Assembly (NCBI GenBank): GCA_964430275.1
Contig: CAYSGF010000224.1
Location: forward strand, 1-20,035
Direction: 5' to 3'
Length of the DNA stretch: 20,035 nt
DNA from: DASTYK01 sp964430275
GTDB lineage: Bacteria; Gemmatimonadota; Gemmatimonadetes; Longimicrobiales; RSA9
Of the stretch, positions 1 through 7,107 are shown piece after piece (position 1 is the stretch's first letter; every line of letters starts with the position of its first letter). A program made the position numbers and the translations under genes. Under the pieces are notes generated by a model. The model made no database searches. It had not been told where the DNA came from and saw nothing but the letters and a program-made list of their open reading frames with translations.

Positions 1-1411
1 CTGTGTCTCCGGTGAAGCGGGGCACGTGCCGCTCGACATAATGCGCGCCGACGCCCGCTGCCAGGTCGGCACGACGCGCCAGTGGCCGACTCAGCTCCAG
101 CGCGCCAAGGCGCAGGTAGTGGTGCGCCTGTACGCTCGCGCGCAGCTCGGCAGCGCCCAGGAGCCGCAGCCGCTGTCGCAGCGTTAGGAGCCCCTGCGCC
201 CGGCGCCGGTCATCCACGCTGGCGGCGAGGGTGAGGATGGATTCCGGCACCGGCTCGGCATGTACGATGAGCGTGGGTCCGTTCGGACGCTCCTCCACGC
301 GTGGCCAGATGCCGCGGAACATGCCGGTCGCGTACAGACCCGTGAGGCGGCGCAGCACGCGGGCCGCGTCATAGTCGCCGCCGACTACGGCATCGAAGGC
401 CGCGCGGATGAGGGGCTCGAGTGCAGCATCCGCGCCTTCGATGATGACGGTGTCCGCGAGCGTTTCGAGAGCGGCAGGTGGCGGCGGCAGCGGTGCAGGC
501 GAACGCTCGGGGATGGCAATCAGCGCGGCACTGCGACCCGCCTCCAGGAGCGGCCGCGCATCCATCGGAAACATCGCCTCTGACATCTCCGGCGGGATCC
601 TGGGCGCAACGAGCACATCGGGTGGCGCTCCCTCCGGCGCCGCATTCTCGATCAGGATGCGGATCGCACGGATGCCAATGGCGACCCGCGACGTCGGCAC
701 TGGCTCGAGATAGGGCGTGAATACGTCGGCGGCGATGACGTACGATGCGCCGAGCCCACGGGCCTGCTCGACTGGGAGGTTGTCCGCGATGCCACCATCC
801 ACCAGGGTCCGTCCGTCGATCAGGATCGGCGAGAACACACCCGGCACGGCCATGCTCGCACGCGTCGCGCGCGCGAGGTCCCCGTGCCCGAGCGGTACCG
901 CACTGCCGTCGCGCAAATCGGCGGCGATCGCGCGGAACCGGCGTGGCAGCCTGTCGAAATCGCTGCGCGCGCGGGCACCCGCATCGAAAAGCAGCTCTAC
1001 CAGTCGCCGGTTGATGCCTGCATCGGGAACCAGCCCGCCGAAGAGTGCTGCGTCGTCACCGACACCAAAGGACAGCAGCGGCCGCACGGAGCTGCGGATC
1101 GGGCCGAAGGTAAGGACATCGGGCGCAAAGATCGCGCGCCAGTCCTGGCGCAACAGGAGCGCAGCGATGGTGTCTGCCGGCAGCCCGGATGCGTAGAGCG
1201 CGCCGACGATCGCGCCCATGCTCGTTCCTACGACCAGCGGCGGCGAGTGCCCGCGCTCCTCGAGTGCGAGCAGCACGCCGGCGTGTGCGATACCGCGCGC
1301 GCCGCCGCCGCTCAGGACCAGCGCCTCCTGAGCATGCGCAGGTGAACCAAGAGCCGCGACGGAAACGATGCATGCGAGGAGGCGACCGACGAGGCCGGCC
1401 GTCGCTCGCAT
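1..1411 (-). CDS. Patatin-like phospholipase with POTRA and outer-membrane barrel (PlpD/type Vd-like), partial
   Basis: The gene starts with ATG at 1411 and runs off the left edge, so only about 470 N-terminal residues are present. A signal peptide ends near residue 27 (AHA|QEA). The patatin lipase signatures are intact: glycine-rich oxyanion loop GGGARG (35-40), nucleophile elbow GTSMG with Ser64, and the DGG catalytic Asp at 205. From about residue 310 the sequence has POTRA character (TVIIEGADAAL, then an RRLTGLYATGMF stretch). After about 385 it reads as alternating polar/apolar strands like the start of a 16-strand Omp85-type barrel. Patatin-POTRA-barrel is the layout of PlpD/FplA type Vd autotransporters, which place a phospholipase A at the surface. 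The start overlaps the stop of the upstream NTF2-like gene by one base (TGATG), implying one operon. The lipase call is firm. The barrel assignment is inferred because the C-terminus is missing. Confidence 0.88.
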   Translation of the reverse strand, partial: MRATAGLVGRLLACIVSVAALGSPAHAQEALVLSGGGARGIAHAGVLLALEERGHSPPLVVGTSMGAIVGALYASGLPADTIAALLLRQDWRAIFAPDVLTFGPIRSSVRPLLSFGVGDDAALFGGLVPDAGINRRLVELLFDAGARARSDFDRLPRRFRAIAADLRDGSAVPLGHGDLARATRASMAVPGVFSPILIDGRTLVDGGIADNLPVEQARGLGASYVIAADVFTPYLEPVPTSRVAIGIRAIRILIENAAPEGAPPDVLVAPRIPPEMSEAMFPMDARPLLEAGRSAALIAIPERSPAPLPPPPAALETLADTVIIEGADAALEPLIRAAFDAVVGGDYDAARVLRRLTGLYATGMFRGIWPRVEERPNGPTLIVHAEPVPESILTLAASVDDRRRAQGLLTLRQRLRLLGAAELRASVQAHHYLRLGALELSRPLARRADLAAGVGAHYVERHVPRFTGDT

Positions 1412-1950
1412 CACGGCAGATACTTCGCCGGGATCGGATTGTCCGGCCGCTCGGAATCCCACATCACGGTCGCGATCCACCAGCGCGCACCGTCATGAAA
1501 CAGCTGAATGCTGTTGATACCGCGCGCGAACGGGTCCGCATCGTCCTCGAGCCAGCGCGACTCGTACGTGCTGAATGCGTGCGTGACATTGCCGAACCGC
1601 TCACTGATCCGATTCGTCTCGATCTCGAAGAAGCCGTCGCGCTCGAGCATCGGCCCACTCGTCTGGATGTAGTCCTCGACACTCATCACGCGATGTGCGG
1701 CGGTGCCGTCCGGACGGCGGCCGGTCGGGATCAGCCGCGCACCGGGAATGAACAGCGAGCGCATCCGGTCCCAGTCCCGGGCCTGGCCGGCGGGACCGGA
1801 GATGACGTCGTACAGTGCGGCAATGATCGCGTCCGGGCTCGCCACATCCGCCGGATCCGGTGCGATCGCCGCGGCTGCCGGCTCCTGAGCCTGCACGAGC
1901 ACGGGTACGGCGAGCAGCAGCACGATGGTGACAAAACGCAGGATTCTCAT
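1411..1950 (-). CDS. Secreted NTF2/SnoaL-like protein
   Basis: A 179-residue protein with a clear signal peptide, cleaved near residue 21 (VQA|QEP). The mature part has the layout of an NTF2-like/SnoaL cone: a long N-terminal helix (DAIIAALYDVISG, DWDRMRSLF), a middle segment around SVEDYI, then strands FEIETNRISERFG, VTHAFSTYESRW and SIQLFHDGARWWI, which match the curved sheet of the fold. In this family the pocket can bind small molecules or be catalytic, but no catalytic residue can be assigned here, so the substrate is unknown. The ATG at 1950 has a good ribosome binding site (GGGAGA about 6 bases upstream). The stop overlaps the start of the patatin gene, so the two are probably co-transcribed and both act outside the cytoplasm. 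Confidence 0.8.
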   Translation of the reverse strand: MRILRFVTIVLLLAVPVLVQAQEPAAAAIAPDPADVASPDAIIAALYDVISGPAGQARDWDRMRSLFIPGARLIPTGRRPDGTAAHRVMSVEDYIQTSGPMLERDGFFEIETNRISERFGNVTHAFSTYESRWLEDDADPFARGINSIQLFHDGARWWIATVMWDSERPDNPIPAKYLP

Positions 1951-2106
1951 GATCGATCTCCCGGTGCGGGTTCGCGGTTCGTGCGACGGCAACGGTAACG
2001 TGCGGGGCCGGTCGCCGCGACCAGCACGGGGACGGGCGCTGGCGGCGCGTGGATGAACGCTGCATCTTCCGGCACCACCCATCTCCCGCAGCCCTTGGTA
2101 TCGACA

Positions 2107-2394
2107 ATGGATCCGAACGCCTTCATCGGCATGGTGTTCACGCTCATCCTGGTGCTGCTGATCGGCGGGTTCATCGTCCTCTGGCCGCTGACCCGGAGAC
2201 TGGGGGTTCTGCTCGAGCAGCGGCTGTCCGGCAAGCAGGTCCCCGATGCGGTAACGCAGCAGCAGCTGGCGGACCTGCAAGACACGATTGCGGGTATGCA
2301 GGCCGAACTCGAGCGAATCGCCGATCGCCAGGATTTCGTCGACAACCTGCTCGCCTCGTCGAAACAGAACGACACCGACAAGCTGATACCATGA
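2107..2394 (+). CDS. Small single-pass membrane protein with coiled coil
   Basis: A 95-residue protein from the ATG at 2107. An in-frame ATG at 2053 would add 18 unremarkable residues. One hydrophobic segment lies at about residues 6-28 (FIGMVFTLILVLLIGGFIV). It is followed by a basic/amphipathic stretch and a Gln/Glu/Ile/Leu-rich heptad region at about 50-80, where QQQLADLQDTIAGMQAELERI reads as a coiled coil. This arrangement recalls small envelope-stress or scaffolding proteins such as PspB, but no family signature is visible and I do not name it. No strong Shine-Dalgarno precedes either start. Its last codons overlap the start of the next gene by ATGA (2391-2394), so translation of the two is probably coupled. 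Confidence 0.68.
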   Translation: MDPNAFIGMVFTLILVLLIGGFIVLWPLTRRLGVLLEQRLSGKQVPDAVTQQQLADLQDTIAGMQAELERIADRQDFVDNLLASSKQNDTDKLIP

Positions 2395-3293
2395 AGCTGC
2401 TGCATACGACTGCATTCGTCGCGCTCGCGGCGGCCGTAACCAGTGCGGCCGCCGCGCCCGCATTCTGGGGACGCCACGGCCACGAGATCTCTGCGCAGGC
2501 CGCCGTCTCGAACCTGCCGGCGGGGCTGCCCCCATTCTTCCGCGCCGCCGCGAATCAGCTCGTCTACCTCAACGCCGAGCCGGACCGCTGGCGCGACCGC
2601 GACGTCGCTGCCATGGACGAGGCATGGAAGTACGACCACTACATAGATTTCGAAGCGATACCGGCGGCTGCATTGCAGGCGCCGGATCGCTTCAGCTACC
2701 TCCTGGAGCTGCAGCGCACGACAACACTCGAGCGCCCGGCACGCGACGCCGGGCTGCTGCCGTATCGCATGCTCGAGGTGTACCAGCGCCTCGTCAGCGG
2801 ATTCCGCCGCTGGCGTGATGCGGAGACCGACACGGTTCAGCGGTCCTGGATCGAGCAGCGCATCATCCAGGACGCGGGGATCCTCGGCCACTACGTCACG
2901 GACGGTGCGAATCCGCAGCACACGTCCGTGCATCACAACGGCTGGAACGAGAGCTATCCGAACCCGCGCGGGTACACGATGGATCGTACGTTCCATTCCC
3001 GATTCGAGAGCCGCTTCATCGAGGCACGAATCACCGCTGAGCACGTGATTCCGCGCATTGCCGCACAACCGCGTCGGCTGAACGATGCACGCACGGACAT
3101 CCTCTCGTTCCTGCGTGCATCGAACGCGCAGCTCGACCGGCTCTACCAGCTCGACCAGGAAGCGCCGTTCGGTCCGGAGAACGCGTCGCCGGCGCACCGC
3201 GAGTTCGCAGTGCAGCGCCTCGTCGCAGGGGCAGAGATGCTGCGCGCCATGTGGTGGAGTGCATGGCTGGAAAGCGCCACGCCGGCGGACTAG
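2391..3293 (+). CDS. Exported S1/P1-nuclease / zinc-dependent phospholipase C-fold protein
   Basis: A 300-residue exported protein. The signal peptide ends just before Trp26, and in this superfamily the mature N-terminal Trp itself binds zinc (the visible mature start is a residue or more upstream, at PAFW). The likely trinuclear Zn ligands are all present: Trp26 and His31 (the W1/H6 spacing of P1 nuclease), Asp65 or Asp69, His83 in DHYIDFE, His167-x3-Asp171 and His177 in HYVTDGANPQH, and His202-x3-Glu206 in FHSRFES. The final ligand is Glu, as in Bacillus phosphatidylcholine-specific phospholipase C, whereas P1 nuclease has Asp. Hydrolysis of phosphodiesters in the periplasm or outside is therefore likely. 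Whether the substrate is nucleic acid or phospholipid cannot be read from sequence. It sits between a small membrane protein (4-bp overlap) and a lipoprotein gene. Confidence 0.85.
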   Translation: MKLLHTTAFVALAAAVTSAAAAPAFWGRHGHEISAQAAVSNLPAGLPPFFRAAANQLVYLNAEPDRWRDRDVAAMDEAWKYDHYIDFEAIPAAALQAPDRFSYLLELQRTTTLERPARDAGLLPYRMLEVYQRLVSGFRRWRDAETDTVQRSWIEQRIIQDAGILGHYVTDGANPQHTSVHHNGWNESYPNPRGYTMDRTFHSRFESRFIEARITAEHVIPRIAAQPRRLNDARTDILSFLRASNAQLDRLYQLDQEAPFGPENASPAHREFAVQRLVAGAEMLRAMWWSAWLESATPAD

Positions 3294-3316
3294 CTGCCGG
3301 ATACCTCGGAGGTCGT

Positions 3317-4117
3317 ATGCGTACGAGTCTCCTCCTGTCCGTACTGCTGCTCGGGGCGTGCCAGCCGGATGCCGCGCCGGTAGCGGACGAAGCCGCCGAC
3401 ACCAGCCGCATCACGCTCGGTACGGGTGACACTCCGCACCGCGCCGCACCGCCTGATCCTGCCGAAGACGAGCTGCGCGACATCGGCATCGGAGTGCTGC
3501 ACCTCGGGATGCGACCGGACTCCGTGACTGCCGTGCGCGAGGACACCATTCTCGTCCGCAACGCACCCACCGATGAGGCGGCCGTGATCGCCCGCTGGAT
3601 CCACTCCTATGGTGACGACGGCACGTGGGAGTACCGCCTCGAGACGAACGAGGCAGGGCTGCTGCGCAATGACATCGAGTGGTCCTACGAGGCGAACGGA
3701 CTGCCGGTCGACACGGTGGCCGCGAATGGTGCGTGGGCACGCGTGCTCCACGCCGTCGACGTGAGCGGTGACCCACGGCTCGGCTGGGTGCGCATGCGTG
3801 AACGTACCAGGATCGAGCAGTGGACCCACGTTCTGACCCAGCAGAACGTCTACTTCCGTCGACCCGACAGCCTCGCGTTTCACGCATCACCGGGTGGCGA
3901 TACTGTATCTCTAGCGATCAGCGCCGGGGACACGCACGACGGACTGGACTATACCATGGCACCGCTGCAGACGTCGGATGGCTGGATGCAGGTCGAAGTC
4001 ACGACACCCTCGAACTACTGCGCCGATGTGGCGGATGCCCGCTCGGACACCGTGTGGATCCGCCACATCGACGAGCGTGGCCGGCCGCGCGTCTGGTACT
4101 ATCCCCGCGGCTGCTGA
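3317..4117 (+). CDS. Lipoprotein of unknown function, SH3-like repeats possible
   Basis: A 266-residue protein with an N-terminal lipobox, LLGAC, with the lipidated Cys at residue 15. The ATG at 3317 is chosen because GGAGG lies 4 bases upstream (3308-3312) and because it places the lipobox correctly. A longer reading from 3251 would bury it. After a Pro/Ala/Asp-rich linker (about 18-55) there are two beta-rich stretches. DTILVRNAPTDEAAVIARW (about 77-95) and LAFHASPGGDTVSLAIS (about 190-206) look like the opening RT-loop strands of bacterial SH3 domains, which often bind cell-wall peptides. That reading is tentative. The C-terminus has a Cys pair (SNYC and the final RGC) that could form a disulfide. 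It follows the S1/P1-like gene by 23 bases and is likely in the same operon. Confidence 0.75.
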   Translation: MRTSLLLSVLLLGACQPDAAPVADEAADTSRITLGTGDTPHRAAPPDPAEDELRDIGIGVLHLGMRPDSVTAVREDTILVRNAPTDEAAVIARWIHSYGDDGTWEYRLETNEAGLLRNDIEWSYEANGLPVDTVAANGAWARVLHAVDVSGDPRLGWVRMRERTRIEQWTHVLTQQNVYFRRPDSLAFHASPGGDTVSLAISAGDTHDGLDYTMAPLQTSDGWMQVEVTTPSNYCADVADARSDTVWIRHIDERGRPRVWYYPRGC

Positions 4118-4132
4118 CGGTCAGGCGCGCTG

Positions 4133-4960
4133 TTAGAGGTCACGCGCGCGGTACACGCCGTAGGCCATCAACAGGAAGAAGCCGATATAGCCGACCGAAA
4201 CGAGTACGAGCGCCAGCGGATCCGCGGGGGGCGCGGGCGCCGGCTGGTTGCGCTCGGCCATCGCAGCCACGAGACGGGCGTACGCTCCCGGATCCCACTT
4301 CGCTGCATCGCTCAGCCCCAGGAAGTGCACGGCGGGTGACCAGTTCGTGATCCAGGCCCATGCCGGCTTCAACTGCCGTACGATGCCGCCGCCGATCTGC
4401 TCGAGCAGTGCCACCCACAGAAAGAAGAGTCCGAGAGCGGGTCCGCCGCTGCGGGCGAGGAACACGAAGAAGGTGGCCATGCTGCCGAGCCCGAGCACTG
4501 CCAGCGCTGCTGCGCCCAGGATCTGCGCCTGCGTCCCCGTCATCAGGCCGGAGCCGGCAGGAGTCCCGATCAGTGCGAGTCCGCCGCCAATGCCCACCAG
4601 GGCGAGGAGGAACAGGATCGCCGTCAGGGGCAGAAGCAGCAGCTTGCCGATGAACCACTGGTTCTTCGAGAGACCGTCGATGACGTTCTGGCGTGCTGTC
4701 TTCCACGAGTACTCGCTGCCGATCAACAGGATCAGCACGGTCGCGGAGAAGAACATCGCGATCTGCACAGGATCACCGAGGATGTCGTTCCATGCTTCCG
4801 GCAGCGCGAACGTGCGCTCCGGATCGCTGCGGGCGCGCAGGAACTGCTGGCCGAAGCCGACCGACACCATCGCCGTGAACACGCCGATGGTGACGAGGAA
4901 CGCCAGTCGCCGAAACGTCTTGATCGATTCGTTGCGGAGCAGAATGCCGGCCGTCGTCAT
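4133..4960 (-). CDS. ABC-2 type transporter permease
   Basis: A 275-residue polytopic inner-membrane protein with about six hydrophobic segments at roughly residues 19-36, 65-85, 107-132, 148-169, 173-191 and 248-270. This is the usual plan of ABC-2 permeases. SEYSWKTARQNVIDGLSK after TM2 matches the cytoplasmic loop of this family (E-x-x-x-x-T-x-R), which contacts the ATPase. The start overlaps the stop of the ATPase gene by four bases (4957-4960), so the two form one half-transporter pair. The substrate cannot be inferred; relatives export lipids, peptides or antibiotics. A proline/alanine-rich insert (about 235-248) precedes the last membrane segment. The gene is convergent with the lipoprotein gene, with only about 15 bases between the stops and no hairpin visible there. 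Confidence 0.9.
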   Translation of the reverse strand: MTTAGILLRNESIKTFRRLAFLVTIGVFTAMVSVGFGQQFLRARSDPERTFALPEAWNDILGDPVQIAMFFSATVLILLIGSEYSWKTARQNVIDGLSKNQWFIGKLLLLPLTAILFLLALVGIGGGLALIGTPAGSGLMTGTQAQILGAAALAVLGLGSMATFFVFLARSGGPALGLFFLWVALLEQIGGGIVRQLKPAWAWITNWSPAVHFLGLSDAAKWDPGAYARLVAAMAERNQPAPAPPADPLALVLVSVGYIGFFLLMAYGVYRARDL

Positions 4961-5901
4961 GCAATGCCTCCCATGGCGGGCGCACCCGCATCACGTGTGA
5001 GCTCCAGGAATGCTTCCTCGAGTGTGGGCTTGCGCAGCGCGAGGTGCGACAGGTATACGCCGTGTTCCGCGCAGAAGGCGTTGAGTGCCGCCGGATCGTC
5101 TGCCGTCAGGGCGACGAGGAGTGTGTCACCGTCGCGCTCCACGCCTGCCGCGTCGGGGTACGTCTGCAGAATCGCCTCGAGTACGGCCGGCTCGGGACCC
5201 CGCACTTCCGCAACGGGACGCGTCGGCGCTGCCGTGTTCAGACCGACGACCAGTTCGCGCACGGGGGACTGCATGACGATGCGGCCGCGCTTGATGATTG
5301 CGACGTGCGTGCATGTGCGCTCGACTTCGTGCAGGAGATGGCTCGACAGGAATACGGTCGTGCCGTCGTCGGCCAGGCGGCCGATGACCTCGCGGATCTC
5401 ACGCATGCCCTCCGGATCCAGCCCGTTCGCCGGCTCGTCCAGGATGATCAGCTCGGGACGGCCGAGCATGGTGGCGGCGAGTGCGAGACGCTGCTTCATA
5501 CCGAGCGAGTAGGTGCCGAACCGGTCGCGTGCGCGCTTCGTCAGCCCGACCACGTCGAGCACGCGCTCGATCTCGGCGCGCTCCACGCGCTTCACGTTCG
5601 CCACGATGCGCAGGTTGTCACGCCCGCTCAGGTACGGATAGAAGTTGGGTGTCTCGAGCGTGGCGCCGATCCGCTGTCGCGCACGATGCAGCGCATCGCG
5701 CCCTTCGAGCTCGAAGAGACTGATGTCGCCGGCACTCGGTGTCGTGATGCCGAGCAGCATGCCGATCGTTGTCGTCTTGCCACTGCCGTTCGGCCCGAGA
5801 AAGCCGAAGACCTGGCCACGCTCGACCGTGAAGCCGATCGCGTCGACAGCGAGCTGGCGACCGTAGCGCTTCGTCAGGTTGCGGGTCCGAATGATGTTCA
5901 A
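4957..5901 (-). CDS. ABC transporter ATP-binding protein
   Basis: A 314-residue ABC ATPase of the CcmA/DrrA exporter type. All nucleotide-binding motifs are present: Walker A GPNGSGKTT (36-44), signature YSLGMKQR (131-138), Walker B LIILDEPANGLDP (151-163, catalytic Glu156) and the switch His188 in SSHLLHE. The C-terminal ~90 residues form the accessory region seen in ABC-2 partners. The start is read as TTG at 5901 because GGAGG sits four bases upstream and the next codons give the conserved beginning IIRTRNLTKRYG. An ATG at the same site (5914) is out of frame. It energises the permease encoded immediately downstream. A divergent gene starts at 6082, so the promoter should lie in 5902-6081. 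Confidence 0.93.
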   Translation of the reverse strand: MNIIRTRNLTKRYGRQLAVDAIGFTVERGQVFGFLGPNGSGKTTTIGMLLGITTPSAGDISLFELEGRDALHRARQRIGATLETPNFYPYLSGRDNLRIVANVKRVERAEIERVLDVVGLTKRARDRFGTYSLGMKQRLALAATMLGRPELIILDEPANGLDPEGMREIREVIGRLADDGTTVFLSSHLLHEVERTCTHVAIIKRGRIVMQSPVRELVVGLNTAAPTRPVAEVRGPEPAVLEAILQTYPDAAGVERDGDTLLVALTADDPAALNAFCAEHGVYLSHLALRKPTLEEAFLELTRDAGAPAMGGIA

Positions 5902-5975
5902 GTGACCTCCTCATGATGGACTCTGGCAGAACGGCGGGCGCAGGCACCTGGTTTCAGCGCGCACCGCCCCCCTAT

Positions 5976-6004
5976 TTCGCTGGACGGGCGTTCCCTGCTA
6001 CCAT
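5976..6004 (+). promoter_or_regulatory. Weak candidate sigma70-type promoter for the DUF1801 fusion gene
   Basis: In the 180-bp divergent gap there is TTCGCT at 5976-5981, a 17-bp spacer, and TACCAT at 5999-6004, about 78 bases ahead of the ATG at 6082. The -10 fits TAnnnT but the -35 is poor, so this is only a candidate. Nothing else in the gap stands out. Confidence 0.25.
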
Positions 6005-6081
6005 GGGGGTGTGGTGCCGCACGAGACCGGTATCTGCGATGCCCTGCGTCCGGCCGACCCGGACGCACCAGGAGTGATGCC

Positions 6082-7107
6082 ATGCGACCCGTCCCGACTC
6101 CCCTCGAAACGTTCCTCGCCAACTACGCGCCCGATGTTACTGCGCTCGCACTGCGTGCGCGCGAGCTCATTCTCAAAGCACTGCCCAGCGCGACGGAAAC
6201 CGTCTGGCCCGGCTGGAAAGTGGTCGGCTACGGGACCGGTCCGGGCATGGCGGAGATGGTATTCGGGATTGCGCCCCTCAAACAGCGGATCAACATCACG
6301 TTCGCGAACGGCATTCTGCTCGACGACCCCCACGGTCTCCTCAAGGGCGGAAGCAAGACAGGGCGGCACCTGCACGTATCCAGCGTCGACGAGCTGGAGT
6401 CGCTGCCCGTTCGTGGCCTGATCAAACAGGCGATGGCGCTCCATCGGGACGCACAGAATGGTGCCGGCGGCCGCCCGCGCGGGCCGAAGGACGCATCGGC
6501 AGGGGCCCGGACGGTCCGCACCGGCGCCCCAAAGCGCGCCCGTGGCGCGGCCGCGCCTGTCCGCACCGAAGATGTCGATCCTCCTGTCAGCGACGCTACC
6601 GTCATCGAGAAGACGGGGCGGTCGTGGGCGGAGTGGTTCGCGCTGCTCGATGACGCCCGAGCGCACACGCTCTCGCATCCCGAGATCGTGAAGCTCCTGG
6701 CCCGCCAGGACGTCGGCCCCTGGTGGCGGCAGATGCTCGCGGTCGGCTACGAGCGGGCGCGCGGCCTGCGCGAGAAGCATGAGACCACGGACGGCTATCA
6801 GGTCGGCGCATCCCGTACCATCGCGGTGCCCGTCGAAACGCTCTGGTCAGCATGGAATGATGCGCGTCGCCGCCGCGCCTGGCTGGGCGCAATGGAGCTG
6901 ACGGTACGCAAGGCGACGAAGCCGAAGTCGATGCGCATCACGTGGGCGGACGGCTCGCACGTGGACGTGCTGTTCACAGCGAAGGGCGCGGCGAAGTCTT
7001 CCGTGAGCGTCGACCATCGCAAGCTGCCGGATCAGCAGCGTGTGCAGCAAATGCGCGCGTTCTGGAAGGAGCGACTCACCCTGCTCAAGGAGAAGCTGGA
7101 GGGCTGA
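6082..7107 (+). CDS. Three-domain DUF1801 - DUF4287 - SRPBCC protein
   Basis: A 341-residue cytoplasmic protein with no signal peptide. Residues ~8-120 match the DUF1801 fold (YdhG/iron-chaperone-like), with VWPGWKVVGYG, the FANGILL strand and the C-terminal HLHVSSVDEL part. A basic Ala/Gly/Arg/Pro linker follows (~125-170). Residues ~173-232 match DUF4287, with EKTGRSWAEWFALLDD, SHPEIVKLLA and the very typical GPWWRQMLAVGYERARGLR. From ~238 to the end it reads as an SRPBCC/AHSA1-like domain (SRTIAVPVETLWSAWND, RAWLGAMELTVR, MRITWADGSHVDVLF, then a C-terminal helix). The function is unknown. The start has AGGAG seven bases upstream. Its 3' end overlaps the convergent glycerate kinase gene by 23 bases. 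Confidence 0.85.
   Translation: MRPVPTPLETFLANYAPDVTALALRARELILKALPSATETVWPGWKVVGYGTGPGMAEMVFGIAPLKQRINITFANGILLDDPHGLLKGGSKTGRHLHVSSVDELESLPVRGLIKQAMALHRDAQNGAGGRPRGPKDASAGARTVRTGAPKRARGAAAPVRTEDVDPPVSDATVIEKTGRSWAEWFALLDDARAHTLSHPEIVKLLARQDVGPWWRQMLAVGYERARGLREKHETTDGYQVGASRTIAVPVETLWSAWNDARRRRAWLGAMELTVRKATKPKSMRITWADGSHVDVLFTAKGAAKSSVSVDHRKLPDQQRVQQMRAFWKERLTLLKEKLEG

Noticed and set aside
1947..3197. Minus-strand 416-residue frame opposite the S1/P1-like gene
   Set aside because: Antisense shadow; the plus frame has a signal peptide and the full set of zinc ligands.
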